A stretch of 64,000 nucleotides of DNA from CAZZKF01 sp964654995 (lineage in GTDB: Bacteria > Pseudomonadota > Alphaproteobacteria > CAZZKF01). Shown here piece by piece: positions 41,750 through 50,204 of this stretch. Made by a program: the position numbers and the translations under genes. The stretch spans positions 57,361-121,360 of the forward strand of contig CAZZKF010000002.1 in NCBI GenBank assembly GCA_964654995.1, read 5' to 3'. Positions within the stretch are counted from its first letter, which is position 1. Each line of letters opens with the position of its first letter. The notes below the pieces were generated by a model. The model had not been told where the DNA came from. It saw only the letters and a list, made by a program, of their open reading frames with translations, and ran no database searches.

Positions 41750-42381
41750 GCCGCTTCCCCGCCGCTCAGCTCAGCCTCCAGAGACTCGCGATCGGGCGCC
41801 TCCAGGACACGGCGGGCCACGGCATAGGAAAATCCGGCCCGGGCAAAGGCGGCCAGGGCCTTGTCGCCACCGATGCCGTGATTCCGCGCCTCACCCGCCC
41901 CAAAGGGGCCGAGGCGCCGGCGCCGGGCGAAGGCCACTGCCGCTGCCAGATCGAGGTCCGCACCCTCATCTGCCAGCGCCGCCAGGGTTTCATCGATGAT
42001 TTCGGGTGGCACGCCCTTGGCCGCCAGGCCGGCCCGAACGGTGCGCACCGGCTTGCCGTGACGCAGCAGATAGCGGGCCTTGGCCAGCGCGTAAGCGGCG
42101 TCATCGAGATAGCCGAGCCGGGCGAGCTTGGCGAGAACCTCTTCGAGCCAGGTGGCGGCCTCGTCCGGGTCGGTGCCGTGCGCTTCGACCGAGCGGGCGA
42201 TACGACGCATCAGCAGGCGCCGCAGATTGGCGGTCGTGCTGGCATAGCGGCTCAGGTGAGCGAGCGCCGCCCGCTCGAGATAAGCGGGGCTGACTTTGCG
42301 CGGGGCGCGGCGCCGAGGCGATCGAGAAGCGGCAGTCATGGCCGCAAGGTGGCGCAACGGCGCGCCGCTGACAAGCGCCAT
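41746..42381 (-). CDS. recX: RecX-family regulatory protein
   Basis: A 211-residue (197 from ATG 42339) helical protein with the RecX repeat pattern: ALAHLSRYASTTANLRRLLMRR, LGYLDDAAYALAKARYL, AKGVPPEIIDETL and a C-terminal RAGFSYAVARRVL. RecX binds RecA filaments and lowers recombinase activity. It is not next to recA here. Start ATG 42381 has AGGGG upstream, while ATG 42339 lacks a site, but the extra 14 residues are not typical. It is divergent from the EamA transporter and overlaps the MFS gene by 4 nt. Confidence 0.85.
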   Translation of the reverse strand: MALVSGAPLRHLAAMTAASRSPRRRAPRKVSPAYLERAALAHLSRYASTTANLRRLLMRRIARSVEAHGTDPDEAATWLEEVLAKLARLGYLDDAAYALAKARYLLRHGKPVRTVRAGLAAKGVPPEIIDETLAALADEGADLDLAAAVAFARRRRLGPFGAGEARNHGIGGDKALAAFARAGFSYAVARRVLEAPDRESLEAELSGGEAA

Positions 42382-42454
42382 GGACGCCCCTGGCCGCCGG
42401 CGTTATAAGCGGGAGCCCTTGACCGACGATCAGGCGAGCCTTGCCGTGTCACAG

Positions 42455-43378
42455 ATGTCGAAACCACATGCCCGGGACTGGACCCTGCTGCTGGTGCTTG
42501 GCGCCATCTGGGGATCGTCCTTCATGTTCATCAAGATCGCGCTCATCGACCTGCCGCCGTTCACCATCGCCGCCGGGCGGATCGTCATCGCGGCCATTGT
42601 GCTGTGGGCAGTGGCCCGCCTGCAGAGGCTGGGCCTGCCGCCAATCAGGCCAATGCTGGGGCGGCTGTTTCTGGTGGCACTGACCGGCGGCGTCGTGCCT
42701 TTTTTCCTGATCGCCTGGGCCGAGTTGCGCATCGACAGCGCGCTGGCCGCCATTCTGATGGCCTTCGTGCCGCTGTCCACGGTGGTGCTGGCCACCGTCA
42801 TGACCGAGGACGAGCGCCTGTCCTGGCTCAAGATCGCCGGCATCAGCCTTGGCTTGGCCGGTGTCGTGGTGCTGGTCGGCGGTATCGACAGCGATGATAT
42901 CGTCGCCGATCTGGTAGCCGAGGCGGCGATGCTGGCCGCCGCCCTGTGCTATGCCTTTTCCAACCTGCTGGCCCGACGCCTGCCGCGCATGCCGGCGGTG
43001 CAGACCTCGACCGCGGTGCTGGTGATGAGCGCCGTGCTGATCGTGCCGCTGGCCGCCATTATCGATCATCCATGGCGTCTCGATCCCGGCGCTGCGTCGC
43101 TCGCCTCGGTGGCCATGCTGGGTGTCGCCTCGACCGGTATCGGCGTGCTCATCCTGTTTCACCTGCTGGCCCGCACCGGCGCCACCTTCGTGTCGCTCAA
43201 CAACTATCTGGTACCGATGTTCGGCACCCTGTTCGGGGTGGCTCTGATGGGCGAAGGGCTGAGCGCGGCCACCTTGATGGGGCTGGCGCTCATTCTCGCC
43301 GGCGTCTATCTGACCGGGCACGCCCACCGCCGATCGTCGTTCGAGGTGGCGACCAGATCGACAACGAAGCCGAATTAG
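42455..43378 (+). CDS. EamA-family (DMT) transporter
   Basis: A 307-residue transporter with ten helices in two EamA repeats. The first begins LLLVLGAIWGSSFMFIKIAL and the second AMLAAALCYAFSNLLARRL; FVSLNNYLVPMFGTLFGVALMGE is the usual end of the second repeat. DMT transporters export amino acids, nucleosides or other metabolites. I begin at ATG 42455, about ten residues before helix 1; ATG 42380 is also possible and the frame is open to 42296. Substrate unknown. Confidence 0.9.
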   Translation: MSKPHARDWTLLLVLGAIWGSSFMFIKIALIDLPPFTIAAGRIVIAAIVLWAVARLQRLGLPPIRPMLGRLFLVALTGGVVPFFLIAWAELRIDSALAAILMAFVPLSTVVLATVMTEDERLSWLKIAGISLGLAGVVVLVGGIDSDDIVADLVAEAAMLAAALCYAFSNLLARRLPRMPAVQTSTAVLVMSAVLIVPLAAIIDHPWRLDPGAASLASVAMLGVASTGIGVLILFHLLARTGATFVSLNNYLVPMFGTLFGVALMGEGLSAATLMGLALILAGVYLTGHAHRRSSFEVATRSTTKPN

Positions 43379-43770
43379 CCGTCTTCACGGCGACGCCTGT
43401 TCGCCCGGTTCCGAGACCGTGCATCCCTCCGAAGAGGCGGCCCGGCAGGCGGATTTGCCGAAACCGGCCGCCAGTGGCTAGAATATTTTTTCCTTTTCTT
43501 GTGGTGTATCGCCCGGTTACACGTTAAGAAGTGCCCGGCCGAAGCCCAAGGAAACCCTATCGGACCGGGGCCCAGGCCCACGGAGGAGACAACCGAACGG
43601 GGTGTTGCGAGAACCTTAAATGGGCTTAACCAAAAGGGAATCTTGTTGAAACAGGTCAATTCCCGATAATATTCCAGGTAACAACGTAACCAGGGGCCCG
43701 AACCGGGGCATCGGGAAGACGCGTCGAGACCGTCTCGCGCTGAGCATGATTTCCATTTAGTGGCGGAGCT
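43379..43770. other. Intergenic region upstream of the sphingolipid locus
   Basis: 392 bp without a gene. It separates the transporter from the first ceramide gene and is moderately AT-rich in its middle. It holds a promoter candidate (43643-43672), listed separately, and GGGAAT/ATTCCC half-sites (43636-43641 and 43659-43664) overlapping it. Confidence 0.55.
43643..43672 (+). promoter_or_regulatory. Candidate sigma-70 promoter of the sphingolipid operon
   Basis: TTGTTG (43643-43648), an 18-bp spacer and TAATAT (43667-43672); GATAAT at 43665 with a 16-bp spacer is an equal reading. An inverted repeat GGGAAT...ATTCCC overlaps the spacer and could be an operator. The leader to ATG 43771 would be about 90 nt. 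Confidence 0.5.
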
Positions 43771-45561
43771 ATGCCGGATCCGACACCCACAGTAGACACG
43801 ACACTTGAACGGCGGTTCGCCGATTTCGGGACGCTTACGGAAGCGCTCGATTACGCGGCCCGTGGTCGCCGCGGTGTGAACTTTTATTCCGGGCGCGGCG
43901 AACTGGTCGCCAGCCTGACCTACGCCGAGGTGCGCGCGCGCGCCATTGCCCTTGCCCGGCGCTTGCTCACCCTCGGCCTGGAGCGTGGCGCCCGGGTCGC
44001 CCTGGTCGCCGATACCAGCCCCGAGTTCGTGTGTACCTTCATGGCCTGCCAGTACGCAGCGCTGTTGCCGGTGCCGTTACCGCTGCCGACCTCGTTCGGG
44101 GGACGCGACGGCTATTGCCAGCAGCTTCGCCGCCAGATGCAAAGCTGCGGCGCTGTTGCTGCGGTGACGCCGGAAGGCATGATCGACCTGATCGAGGATG
44201 CCACGGACGGCCTCGGCATGATCTTCGTCGGCTCCCACCATCAGCTTGACGCCCTGCCCGAGGGCGAGGTCGATCCCCGGCTCCCCGAGGCCGGGGATGT
44301 TTGCTATCTGCAGTATTCATCGGGCAGCACCCGGTTTCCCCATGGCGTGATGGTGACCCACCGCTCGCTGATGTCGAACTGCCGCTCCATGAGCCGGGAC
44401 GGCGTGCAACTGGTCGAGGACGACCGCTGCGTCTCGTGGCTGCCGCTGTACCATGACATGGGGCTGGTCGGCTGTCTGCTGACGCCGATTGCCAGCCAGG
44501 TGTCGGTCGATTTCATCGCCACCGAGAATTTCGCCCGCCGGCCGCTGCAGTGGCTGTCGCTGATCAGCCGCAATCGCGGCACCATCAGCTACAGCCCGAG
44601 CTTCGGCTACGAGCTGTGTGCGCGGCGCGTCGGACCCGACGCCCTGGCCAGCCTGGACCTGTCGTCCTGGCGCCTGGCCGGGATCGGCGCCGACATGATC
44701 CGGGCCAACATCGTCCGTGATTTTGCCGACAATTTCGCGAGCTCCGGTTTCGATCCGCGCGCCTTCGTGGCCTGTTACGGGCTGGCCGAGTGCACGCTCG
44801 CCGTCAGCTTCGCACGCCTCAACACCGGGCTCGAGACCGACGTGGTGGACGAGCGCCGTCTGGCCACCGAAAGCCGGGCCGCGCCCTACAAGGCCAACGG
44901 CTCCGAGCCGCCTTCCGGACGGCGCGAGGTGGTCAACTGCGGCATACCGCTGCCCGATTTCGAGGTCGAGATTCGCGACGAGGACGGTCGCATCGTCGAT
45001 GAGCGCGAGGTTGGCAAGATCTATGTCCGCGGTCCCAGCGTCATGCGCGGCTATTTCAACGACCCGGAGGCCACGGTTCAGGTGCTCAGCGAGGACGGCT
45101 GGCTGGATACCGGCGACATGGGCTATCGCATCGGCGAGGCCCTCTATCTGGTCGGCCGGGCCAAGGACCTGATCATCCTCAACGGCCGCAATCACTGGCC
45201 TCAGGATATCGAATGGGCGGCCGAACAGACCGACGGCCTGCGCAGCGGCGACAGTGCCGCGATTTCAGTCCCGGGCGAGAATGACGAGGAAGTGGCGACG
45301 CTCCTGGTCCAGTGCCGCCTGCGTGATCCCGAGCAGCGCCGCCACCTGTCCGAGGAAATCAAGCGCCGGGTGCTGCAATCGGTGGGCATTCAGTGCGGCG
45401 TGGTTTTCGTTCCGCCGCGCACCCTGCCGCGGACTTCGTCGGGCAAGTTGAGCCGCTCGAAGGCGCGGGCGAAATTTCTCGCCGGTACGCTCACCCCGAT
45501 TGACGGCGATATCCGGCCGCGGGTGACCGAAACTCCGATATCGGCGGCCGGCGGCTCGTAA
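43771..45561 (+). CDS. Fatty acyl-AMP ligase / acyl-ACP synthetase of the ceramide pathway (AasR-like)
   Basis: A 596-residue ANL-superfamily adenylating enzyme. The phosphate-binding loop is YSSGSTRFPHGV, followed by the YGLAECT (A5), GDMGY (A8) and C-terminal PRTSSGKLSR motifs, the last with the catalytic lysine. The sequence type (SYSPSFGYELC, YLQYSSGST) is that of fatty acyl-AMP ligases, which load acyl-AMP onto an ACP rather than CoA. In Caulobacter an acyl-ACP synthetase of this kind is one of five ceramide enzymes and sits with cerR, acp and spt, as here. It probably charges the ACP encoded at 46644. First gene of the operon, with cerR 17 bp downstream. Confidence 0.9.
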   Translation: MPDPTPTVDTTLERRFADFGTLTEALDYAARGRRGVNFYSGRGELVASLTYAEVRARAIALARRLLTLGLERGARVALVADTSPEFVCTFMACQYAALLPVPLPLPTSFGGRDGYCQQLRRQMQSCGAVAAVTPEGMIDLIEDATDGLGMIFVGSHHQLDALPEGEVDPRLPEAGDVCYLQYSSGSTRFPHGVMVTHRSLMSNCRSMSRDGVQLVEDDRCVSWLPLYHDMGLVGCLLTPIASQVSVDFIATENFARRPLQWLSLISRNRGTISYSPSFGYELCARRVGPDALASLDLSSWRLAGIGADMIRANIVRDFADNFASSGFDPRAFVACYGLAECTLAVSFARLNTGLETDVVDERRLATESRAAPYKANGSEPPSGRREVVNCGIPLPDFEVEIRDEDGRIVDEREVGKIYVRGPSVMRGYFNDPEATVQVLSEDGWLDTGDMGYRIGEALYLVGRAKDLIILNGRNHWPQDIEWAAEQTDGLRSGDSAAISVPGENDEEVATLLVQCRLRDPEQRRHLSEEIKRRVLQSVGIQCGVVFVPPRTLPRTSSGKLSRSKARAKFLAGTLTPIDGDIRPRVTETPISAAGGS

Positions 45562-45578
45562 CGCCGGCGCCCTCACTC

Positions 45579-46523
45579 ATGTGCCCCGTCATCGCGCTTA
45601 CCGGTGCCACCGGCTTCGTCGGCGGCCGGATCGCCATGGAGCTTGCGCGTCGCGGCTGGCCGGTGCGGGCCCTGACCCGGCGTCCACCCCCGGCCGAGGT
45701 TGCGGCTCTTCCCGACATCGAGTGGATTCGCGGCCATCTTCAGGATGGAGACGCGCTTGAGCGCCTGCTTGCCGGTGCCGATGCGCTGGTTCACTGCGCC
45801 GGTCTGGTCAAGGCCCGCACGGCCCGGGTTTTCGATGAGGTGAACGCTCGATCTGTCGCCCGGCTGGCCGAGCTGGCGGTCAGAAAGGGCCCGACCCGCT
45901 TTGTCCTGATCTCGTCGCTGGCCGCCCGCGAACCGGGATTGTCCGACTATGCCCGCTCCAAGCACGCCGGCGAGCAGGCGCTGCTGGCTCACCGCTCAGC
46001 CCTCGAGCCGACGATCATCCGGCCGACCGCGGTTTATGGTCCCGGAGACCGCGAGACCTTGACCGTATTTCGCGCCGTCAAGCGCGGATTTGCGCCGGTC
46101 CCCGGCGACGGCTCGGGGCGTATCTCGCTCATTCACGTCGATGATCTGGCGGCGGCCGTGGCGGCGGTGCTGGACAGCCCTGAGACCATCGGCCACATTT
46201 TCGAAGTCGATGACGGGCGCCCGCGCGGCTACGACTTTCGCGAAATGCTGGGACTGATGGCCGAAGCCCTGGAAGTTCGGGTGCGCCCGGTGTCGGTGCC
46301 GGGCCTCGTGCTCAAGCTGGCCGGCGCCATCAATCAGGGCACCGCGCTGATCGCCGGCTACGCGCCGATGCTGACCATCGGCAAGGCCCGCGAGTTGTGC
46401 CACCCGGACTGGCTGTGTCGGGACCGAGGCCTTGTCGAGCGCACCGCCTGGCGCCCCCGGATCGCCGCACCCGAGGGCTTTCGCGAAACCGCAGGCTGGT
46501 ATCGCGCCCACGGTCTGCTATAA
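45579..46523 (+). CDS. cerR: NAD-dependent epimerase/dehydratase-type SDR, CerR-like ceramide reductase
   Basis: A 314-residue extended short-chain dehydrogenase. It has the NAD(P) motif TGATGFVGGRIA near the N-terminus, the catalytic SDYARSKHAGE with the Y-x3-K pair, and PTAVYGPGD after it. The gene position between the acyl-ACP synthetase and the ACP/serine palmitoyltransferase genes matches the Caulobacter ceramide cluster. There this family member (CerR) reduces the 3-keto group of the sphingoid backbone or of oxidised ceramide. Start ATG 45579. A role in sugar metabolism is less likely given the context. Confidence 0.87.
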   Translation: MCPVIALTGATGFVGGRIAMELARRGWPVRALTRRPPPAEVAALPDIEWIRGHLQDGDALERLLAGADALVHCAGLVKARTARVFDEVNARSVARLAELAVRKGPTRFVLISSLAAREPGLSDYARSKHAGEQALLAHRSALEPTIIRPTAVYGPGDRETLTVFRAVKRGFAPVPGDGSGRISLIHVDDLAAAVAAVLDSPETIGHIFEVDDGRPRGYDFREMLGLMAEALEVRVRPVSVPGLVLKLAGAINQGTALIAGYAPMLTIGKARELCHPDWLCRDRGLVERTAWRPRIAAPEGFRETAGWYRAHGLL

Positions 46524-46561
46524 GGTCGCGCGTGCGAAAGATTAGGCATTGGGCTTTGGAA

Positions 46562-46577
46562 AATGCTATAGAGCATT
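46562..46577 (+). promoter_or_regulatory. Extended -10 promoter and palindrome before the ACP gene
   Basis: TGCTATAGA (46564-46572) is an extended -10 element embedded in the perfect dyad AATGCT-ATAG-AGCATT (46562-46577). The -35 region is weak. The 120-bp gap between cerR and acp, in an otherwise tight cluster, supports a separate, regulated promoter for acp-spt. Confidence 0.5.
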
Positions 46578-46643
46578 GATCCCGTGGGGGCTCGGGGTTG
46601 CTCTCGATAGCGCCCGATCACAGAACCGGATTCGACCTGCTGA

Positions 46644-46907
46644 ATGAACACACCGTCCACTCGGAATACCGCTCCCGATATCCTCGAACAGGTCTGTACC
46701 CTGATCGCGCCGTTCAACAAGAAGGGGATCGAGGTCACTGCGGCCACCCATTTCGCCGCTGACCTGGAGCTTGATTCACTGGCGGTCATGGACTTGTTGG
46801 CGGCGATCGAGGATCATTTCGACATTACAGTACCGCTCAACCGCCTGCCCGACCTGGAAACCGTGGGTCAGGTCGCCGATGCGGTTGACGAGATTTTGAG
46901 GGGCTGA
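46644..46907 (+). CDS. Dedicated acyl carrier protein of the ceramide pathway
   Basis: An 87-residue acyl carrier protein. Ser45 in LELDSLAVMDLL is the phosphopantetheine site and the four-helix pattern is normal. It lies 4 bp before the serine palmitoyltransferase gene and after the acyl-ACP synthetase and reductase genes. It most likely carries the long-chain acyl group that the transferase condenses with serine, as shown for the Caulobacter equivalent. It is distinct from the housekeeping fatty-acid ACP, which is usually next to fab genes. Confidence 0.92.
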   Translation: MNTPSTRNTAPDILEQVCTLIAPFNKKGIEVTAATHFAADLELDSLAVMDLLAAIEDHFDITVPLNRLPDLETVGQVADAVDEILRG

Positions 46908-46911
46908 TTAC

Positions 46912-48150
46912 GTGAACCCGTTCGAGAAATACCTGCCGATCATGGAGGCGCGCCGCCGCCTGCCCCTGGATGGCGACGATCCGTTTTCGGTCTGCATGGA
47001 GGAAGTCCTTTCGCAGACCGAAGCGATCATCAGTGGCCGGCGCACAATCCTCGCCGGCACCAACAACTATCTCGGACTCACCCACAATCCGCCGGCCATT
47101 GCCGCCGCCCGCGAGGCGCTGGAGAAGTTGGGCACCGGCACCACCGGATCGCGGGTCGCCAACGGCACCTTTGCCGGTCACCGGCAGCTCGAGACGGCGT
47201 TGGCCGAGTTTTTCGGGACCCGCAAGGCGATGGTGTTCAGCACCGGCTATCAGGCCAATCTCGGGATGATTTCGACCCTGGCCGGGCCCAAGGACTACAT
47301 CTTCATCGATGCCGACTGCCATGCCAGCATCTATGACGGCTGTCGCCTCGGCGGCGCTACCGTCATCCGCTTTCGCCACAACGACGCCGGCGACCTCGAC
47401 AAGCGCCTGCGCCGGCTCGATTCCGAGCCGTCGGCGACCAAGCTGATCGTCATCGAAGGCATCTACAGCATGCTCGGCGATCAGGCACCGCTGGCCGATA
47501 TCGTCCGGGTGAAAGACGCCCATGATGCCTGTCTTCTGGTCGATGAGGCGCATTCCCTGGGCGTGCTGGGCGAAACCGGGCGCGGACTGGCCCAGGAAGT
47601 CGGGCTCGAGGACAGGGTCGACTTCATCGTCGGCACCTTTTCCAAGAGCGTCGGCACGGTCGGCGGCTTCTGTGTCTCGAACCACCCCGATTTCGATGTC
47701 GTTCGCCTGGTCTGCCGGCCCTATGTGTTCACCGCCTCGCTGCCGCCGTCGGTGGTCGCCTCGGCAATCGTCGCCCTGGAGACGATCCGCAATCGCCCGG
47801 ACCTGCGCGAGAAGCTGTGGGCCAACGCCGAGCGCATGTATACCGGCCTGGCCGCTGCCGGCCTGCGGCTCGGTGCCGGCAACAGCCCGATCGTCACCAT
47901 CGTCGTCGATGATCAGGACACGACGGTGCGTTTCTGGGAGCAGCTCCTGAAGCACGGGGTCTATGTCAATCTGGCGCTGCCGCCGGCAACCCCGCAAGGC
48001 CTCTACCTGCTGCGATGCAGCCTGTGCGCCGCTCATACCGCCGAGCAGATCGATCGCATGATCGACATCTTCGCCGCCATCGGCCGCGAGCTTGGGGTGC
48101 TGGGAACTAGTGAAACGCCCCTTGCCGCCACAGGCGCCAAAACAGGATAA
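46912..48150 (+). CDS. spt: Serine palmitoyltransferase (alpha-oxoamine synthase family)
   Basis: A 412-residue PLP enzyme. Family motifs are NNYLGLTHNP, FSTGYQANLG, DCHASIYDG, DEAHSLGVLG and GTFSKSVGTVGG, where Lys245 forms the Schiff base. The alternatives in this family (KBL, AONS, ALAS) are less likely because of the coupled ACP, reductase and N-acyltransferase genes. It condenses serine with an acyl thioester to 3-ketosphinganine in the cytoplasm. GTG 46912 starts 4 bp after the ACP stop. The end overlaps the convergent nucleotidyltransferase gene by 44 bp. Confidence 0.93.
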   Translation: MNPFEKYLPIMEARRRLPLDGDDPFSVCMEEVLSQTEAIISGRRTILAGTNNYLGLTHNPPAIAAAREALEKLGTGTTGSRVANGTFAGHRQLETALAEFFGTRKAMVFSTGYQANLGMISTLAGPKDYIFIDADCHASIYDGCRLGGATVIRFRHNDAGDLDKRLRRLDSEPSATKLIVIEGIYSMLGDQAPLADIVRVKDAHDACLLVDEAHSLGVLGETGRGLAQEVGLEDRVDFIVGTFSKSVGTVGGFCVSNHPDFDVVRLVCRPYVFTASLPPSVVASAIVALETIRNRPDLREKLWANAERMYTGLAAAGLRLGAGNSPIVTIVVDDQDTTVRFWEQLLKHGVYVNLALPPATPQGLYLLRCSLCAAHTAEQIDRMIDIFAAIGRELGVLGTSETPLAATGAKTG

Positions 48151-49057
48151 GCCCGGCCGCCACCGGATGGCGCCGCTGCCACGGCGAAAGCTCCACCGCA
48201 ACGCCTGAATGGCGGGCGATCTTCCAGGCCAGATAGTCGGCACCACCGGCAAAGGTGAAGCCGGCCTTGATCAGCCGCGCCAGCGACAGCAGCTTGCCGC
48301 AGATCCGGCGCACCAGCCATTCCAGGCGAGCGCGCCGGCGTCCGATGCCGTTCCTGTCGACCTGATAGTGCCCGGCGGCATCGGGGCCGTCGACGCCATA
48401 GCCGGCGGCGCGCAGGGCCGGCAGAGTCAGGGCCTCGTACCAGGCGACGTCGCGGGAAAACAGCTCGGCGGGACGGTTGGAGCGTTCGGCCCGCAATTCG
48501 GCGCGATAGGTGGCGGCAAAGGCAGCCTGCCATATTTCCGCGGCTGAAAAGCGTGGTGGCATCATCGGCGCCACCGCCGCCAGCATGGTCACCACCGATC
48601 GCGCAAGGGCGCGATGGATACGTGCCGCCGTGTCCGCATCCCGCCGCCAGACCAGGCGCGCCGGCTGCGAAAAGCGAGCCCAGATGGTGAGATCGGCGAA
48701 GGCCTGCGAGAAGCGCTCGAACTGGTCGAGAGATATCACCGCGTACTTGGAGCGGATGACACCGCTCGATGCCGGTGTCTCGCGGTAATAGACGTTGGGC
48801 GGCAGAAGCCGGTTCCAAAGAGCCGGCAGCACCCGGCCATAGGCGGCGCGATAGTTGTCGACGAGAACGTAGAAATCGAGAATCTTGTCACGATCATCGC
48901 CGGCCCGCAGGCAGGAACCGTAGAACAGCATCCCCACCACGGCGTCGCCATAAAGGCCACGAATATCCGCCGCCGCCGCCGTCGCTCGCCCCGGCGCTGG
49001 CGTTTGCGCGGTTTCGGCACACAGCCGAACCAGGGTCTGAAAGGCCTTGTCTTCCAT
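48107..49057 (-). CDS. TAM41/Mmp37-like nucleotidyltransferase (candidate CDP-lipid synthase)
   Basis: A 316-residue protein resembling the TAM41 family. The nucleotidyltransferase core reads FYGSCLRAGDDRDKILDFYVLVD, here cited through its FYGSCLR and DFYVLVD parts. The family hallmark SKYAVISLDQF followed by DLTIWARFSQPARL matches the KYGVIS...DL..W..LY.AGR..KP pattern of TAM41. TAM41 makes CDP-diacylglycerol from phosphatidate and CTP in mitochondria. ATG 49057 is chosen, 7 bp after the kinase stop (frame open further). Being paired with a lipid kinase in a ceramide locus, it may act on ceramide phosphate (inference). Confidence 0.82.
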   Translation of the reverse strand: MEDKAFQTLVRLCAETAQTPAPGRATAAAADIRGLYGDAVVGMLFYGSCLRAGDDRDKILDFYVLVDNYRAAYGRVLPALWNRLLPPNVYYRETPASSGVIRSKYAVISLDQFERFSQAFADLTIWARFSQPARLVWRRDADTAARIHRALARSVVTMLAAVAPMMPPRFSAAEIWQAAFAATYRAELRAERSNRPAELFSRDVAWYEALTLPALRAAGYGVDGPDAAGHYQVDRNGIGRRRARLEWLVRRICGKLLSLARLIKAGFTFAGGADYLAWKIARHSGVAVELSPWQRRHPVAAGLILFWRLWRQGAFH

Positions 49058-49064
49058 GACGGCT

Positions 49065-50021
49065 CTAGAATTTGACGAAGGACAGCGAGGCGCCACCGCT
49101 GAGCCGGATGGTCTCGCGCCCCTCGGGCGCAAACAACTCGCCATCCAGCGTATAGGGACAGTCCAGTTCGATCTCCAGGCGGCGCCCGGTGTCCATCATC
49201 AGGCCCGGCACCGGCCGGCCACGGCCACGCCGCACGATCAGCGTCCACAAGGCGCCCAATACGGCTTTCGCAGCATGCGCCACGGCGACAAGGCGAACCG
49301 GGCCGTCCCCGGCGCGGCGCGGCGGCGACAGGCCGAGCAGCAGATTGTCGAGCGTCGTCGCCAACAGCACCAGCAGGCGCTCGGGCCCGACCGGTGTTCC
49401 GTCGAGTTTGATCGATACCGCCTCCGCCGGGAACAGGGCGCGCCGCGCCTGGCCCGGCCACAGGCCGATGGCGAGAAGCGCCAGTCCCGCCAGACTATGC
49501 GCCAAGGGATTGGGCAGGCCCAGGGGAAAAATCCGGCGTCGGCAGAACAGGATCGCCCGGACGATAGCGGCGGCGCCGAAAAAGGTGCCGTAGATCGGCT
49601 CGCTTGCCCGGTGCTCGAGGCGCAGGAACGGCTGCGGCGCAACATGACGGTCGAGCATGCCGGTCTGAACCAGGTTGTGCAGACGGGCGATGATCCGCTC
49701 CGGCTTGCCGTTGGTTCCGAGGTTGGCGGCGATCATGTTGGTCTGGCCGCCCGGCAGCACGGCGAGCGGGGGAACACGCGCACTCAGGTCATTGGCGATG
49801 ATGTGGGTGGCAATTGCAATCACCGTGCCGTCGCCGCCGTTGACCACCACCAGATCCGGGTTCAGCGCCTCGATCTCGACAAAAATGCGCGGAATGTCGG
49901 CGATATCGGCAAGCTCGCGAAAAACGATGTCCGGATAGCGGGCAAGCAGGCGTTCAAGACGTCCCTTCCAGCCTCGATTGCGGTGGCTCAACGGGTTGCT
50001 GATGACGACGATGCGGCCCAT
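49065..50021 (-). CDS. DAGK-family lipid kinase, ceramide-kinase (CpgB-like) candidate
   Basis: A 318-residue lipid kinase of the diacylglycerol/sphingosine kinase catalytic family. It shows VISNPLSHRNRG at the N-terminus, the phosphate-binding VVNGGDGTV, then LPGGQTNMIAAN, and YTLDGELF in the C-terminal sandwich domain. ATG 50021 is the family start; the longer frame to 50138 is unsupported. In Caulobacter a kinase of this family (CpgB) phosphorylates ceramide. Its position here, coupled to the TAM41-like gene and inside the ceramide cluster, supports the same substrate. A general diacylglycerol kinase role cannot be excluded. Confidence 0.88.
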   Translation of the reverse strand: MGRIVVISNPLSHRNRGWKGRLERLLARYPDIVFRELADIADIPRIFVEIEALNPDLVVVNGGDGTVIAIATHIIANDLSARVPPLAVLPGGQTNMIAANLGTNGKPERIIARLHNLVQTGMLDRHVAPQPFLRLEHRASEPIYGTFFGAAAIVRAILFCRRRIFPLGLPNPLAHSLAGLALLAIGLWPGQARRALFPAEAVSIKLDGTPVGPERLLVLLATTLDNLLLGLSPPRRAGDGPVRLVAVAHAAKAVLGALWTLIVRRGRGRPVPGLMMDTGRRLEIELDCPYTLDGELFAPEGRETIRLSGGASLSFVKF

Positions 50022-50204
50022 GACCCCGCCTGATTGACTGAACTGGCCCCGTTTGCGGCCGCTGCTGCGGCTACGCCTTTCGCACGGCGCAGTCGAATCG
50101 GCCGTTCGAACGCGGGGCGAAGTTAGAGCATTATCCAATGTTATGGAACCAATTTGATGGGCACGCAGGCGGCTTCCCCGACCAGTCTCAGAAGGAACCG
50201 GTCG
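50022..50204. other. Spacer between DUF2141 gene and kinase gene
   Basis: 183 bp between two leftward genes, long enough for a promoter for the kinase-nucleotidyltransferase pair. I see no clear promoter element or hairpin. Confidence 0.35.

Noticed and set aside
43379..43770. A small gene in the gap before the acyl-ACP synthetase
   Set aside because: No frame there has a start with a ribosome binding site and a plausible protein; a promoter region is the better reading.
46912..48150. Calling the PLP enzyme a 2-amino-3-ketobutyrate ligase or AONS
   Set aside because: The adjacent ACP, acyl-ACP synthetase, CerR-like reductase and bCerS-like gene favour serine palmitoyltransferase; no threonine or biotin genes are nearby.
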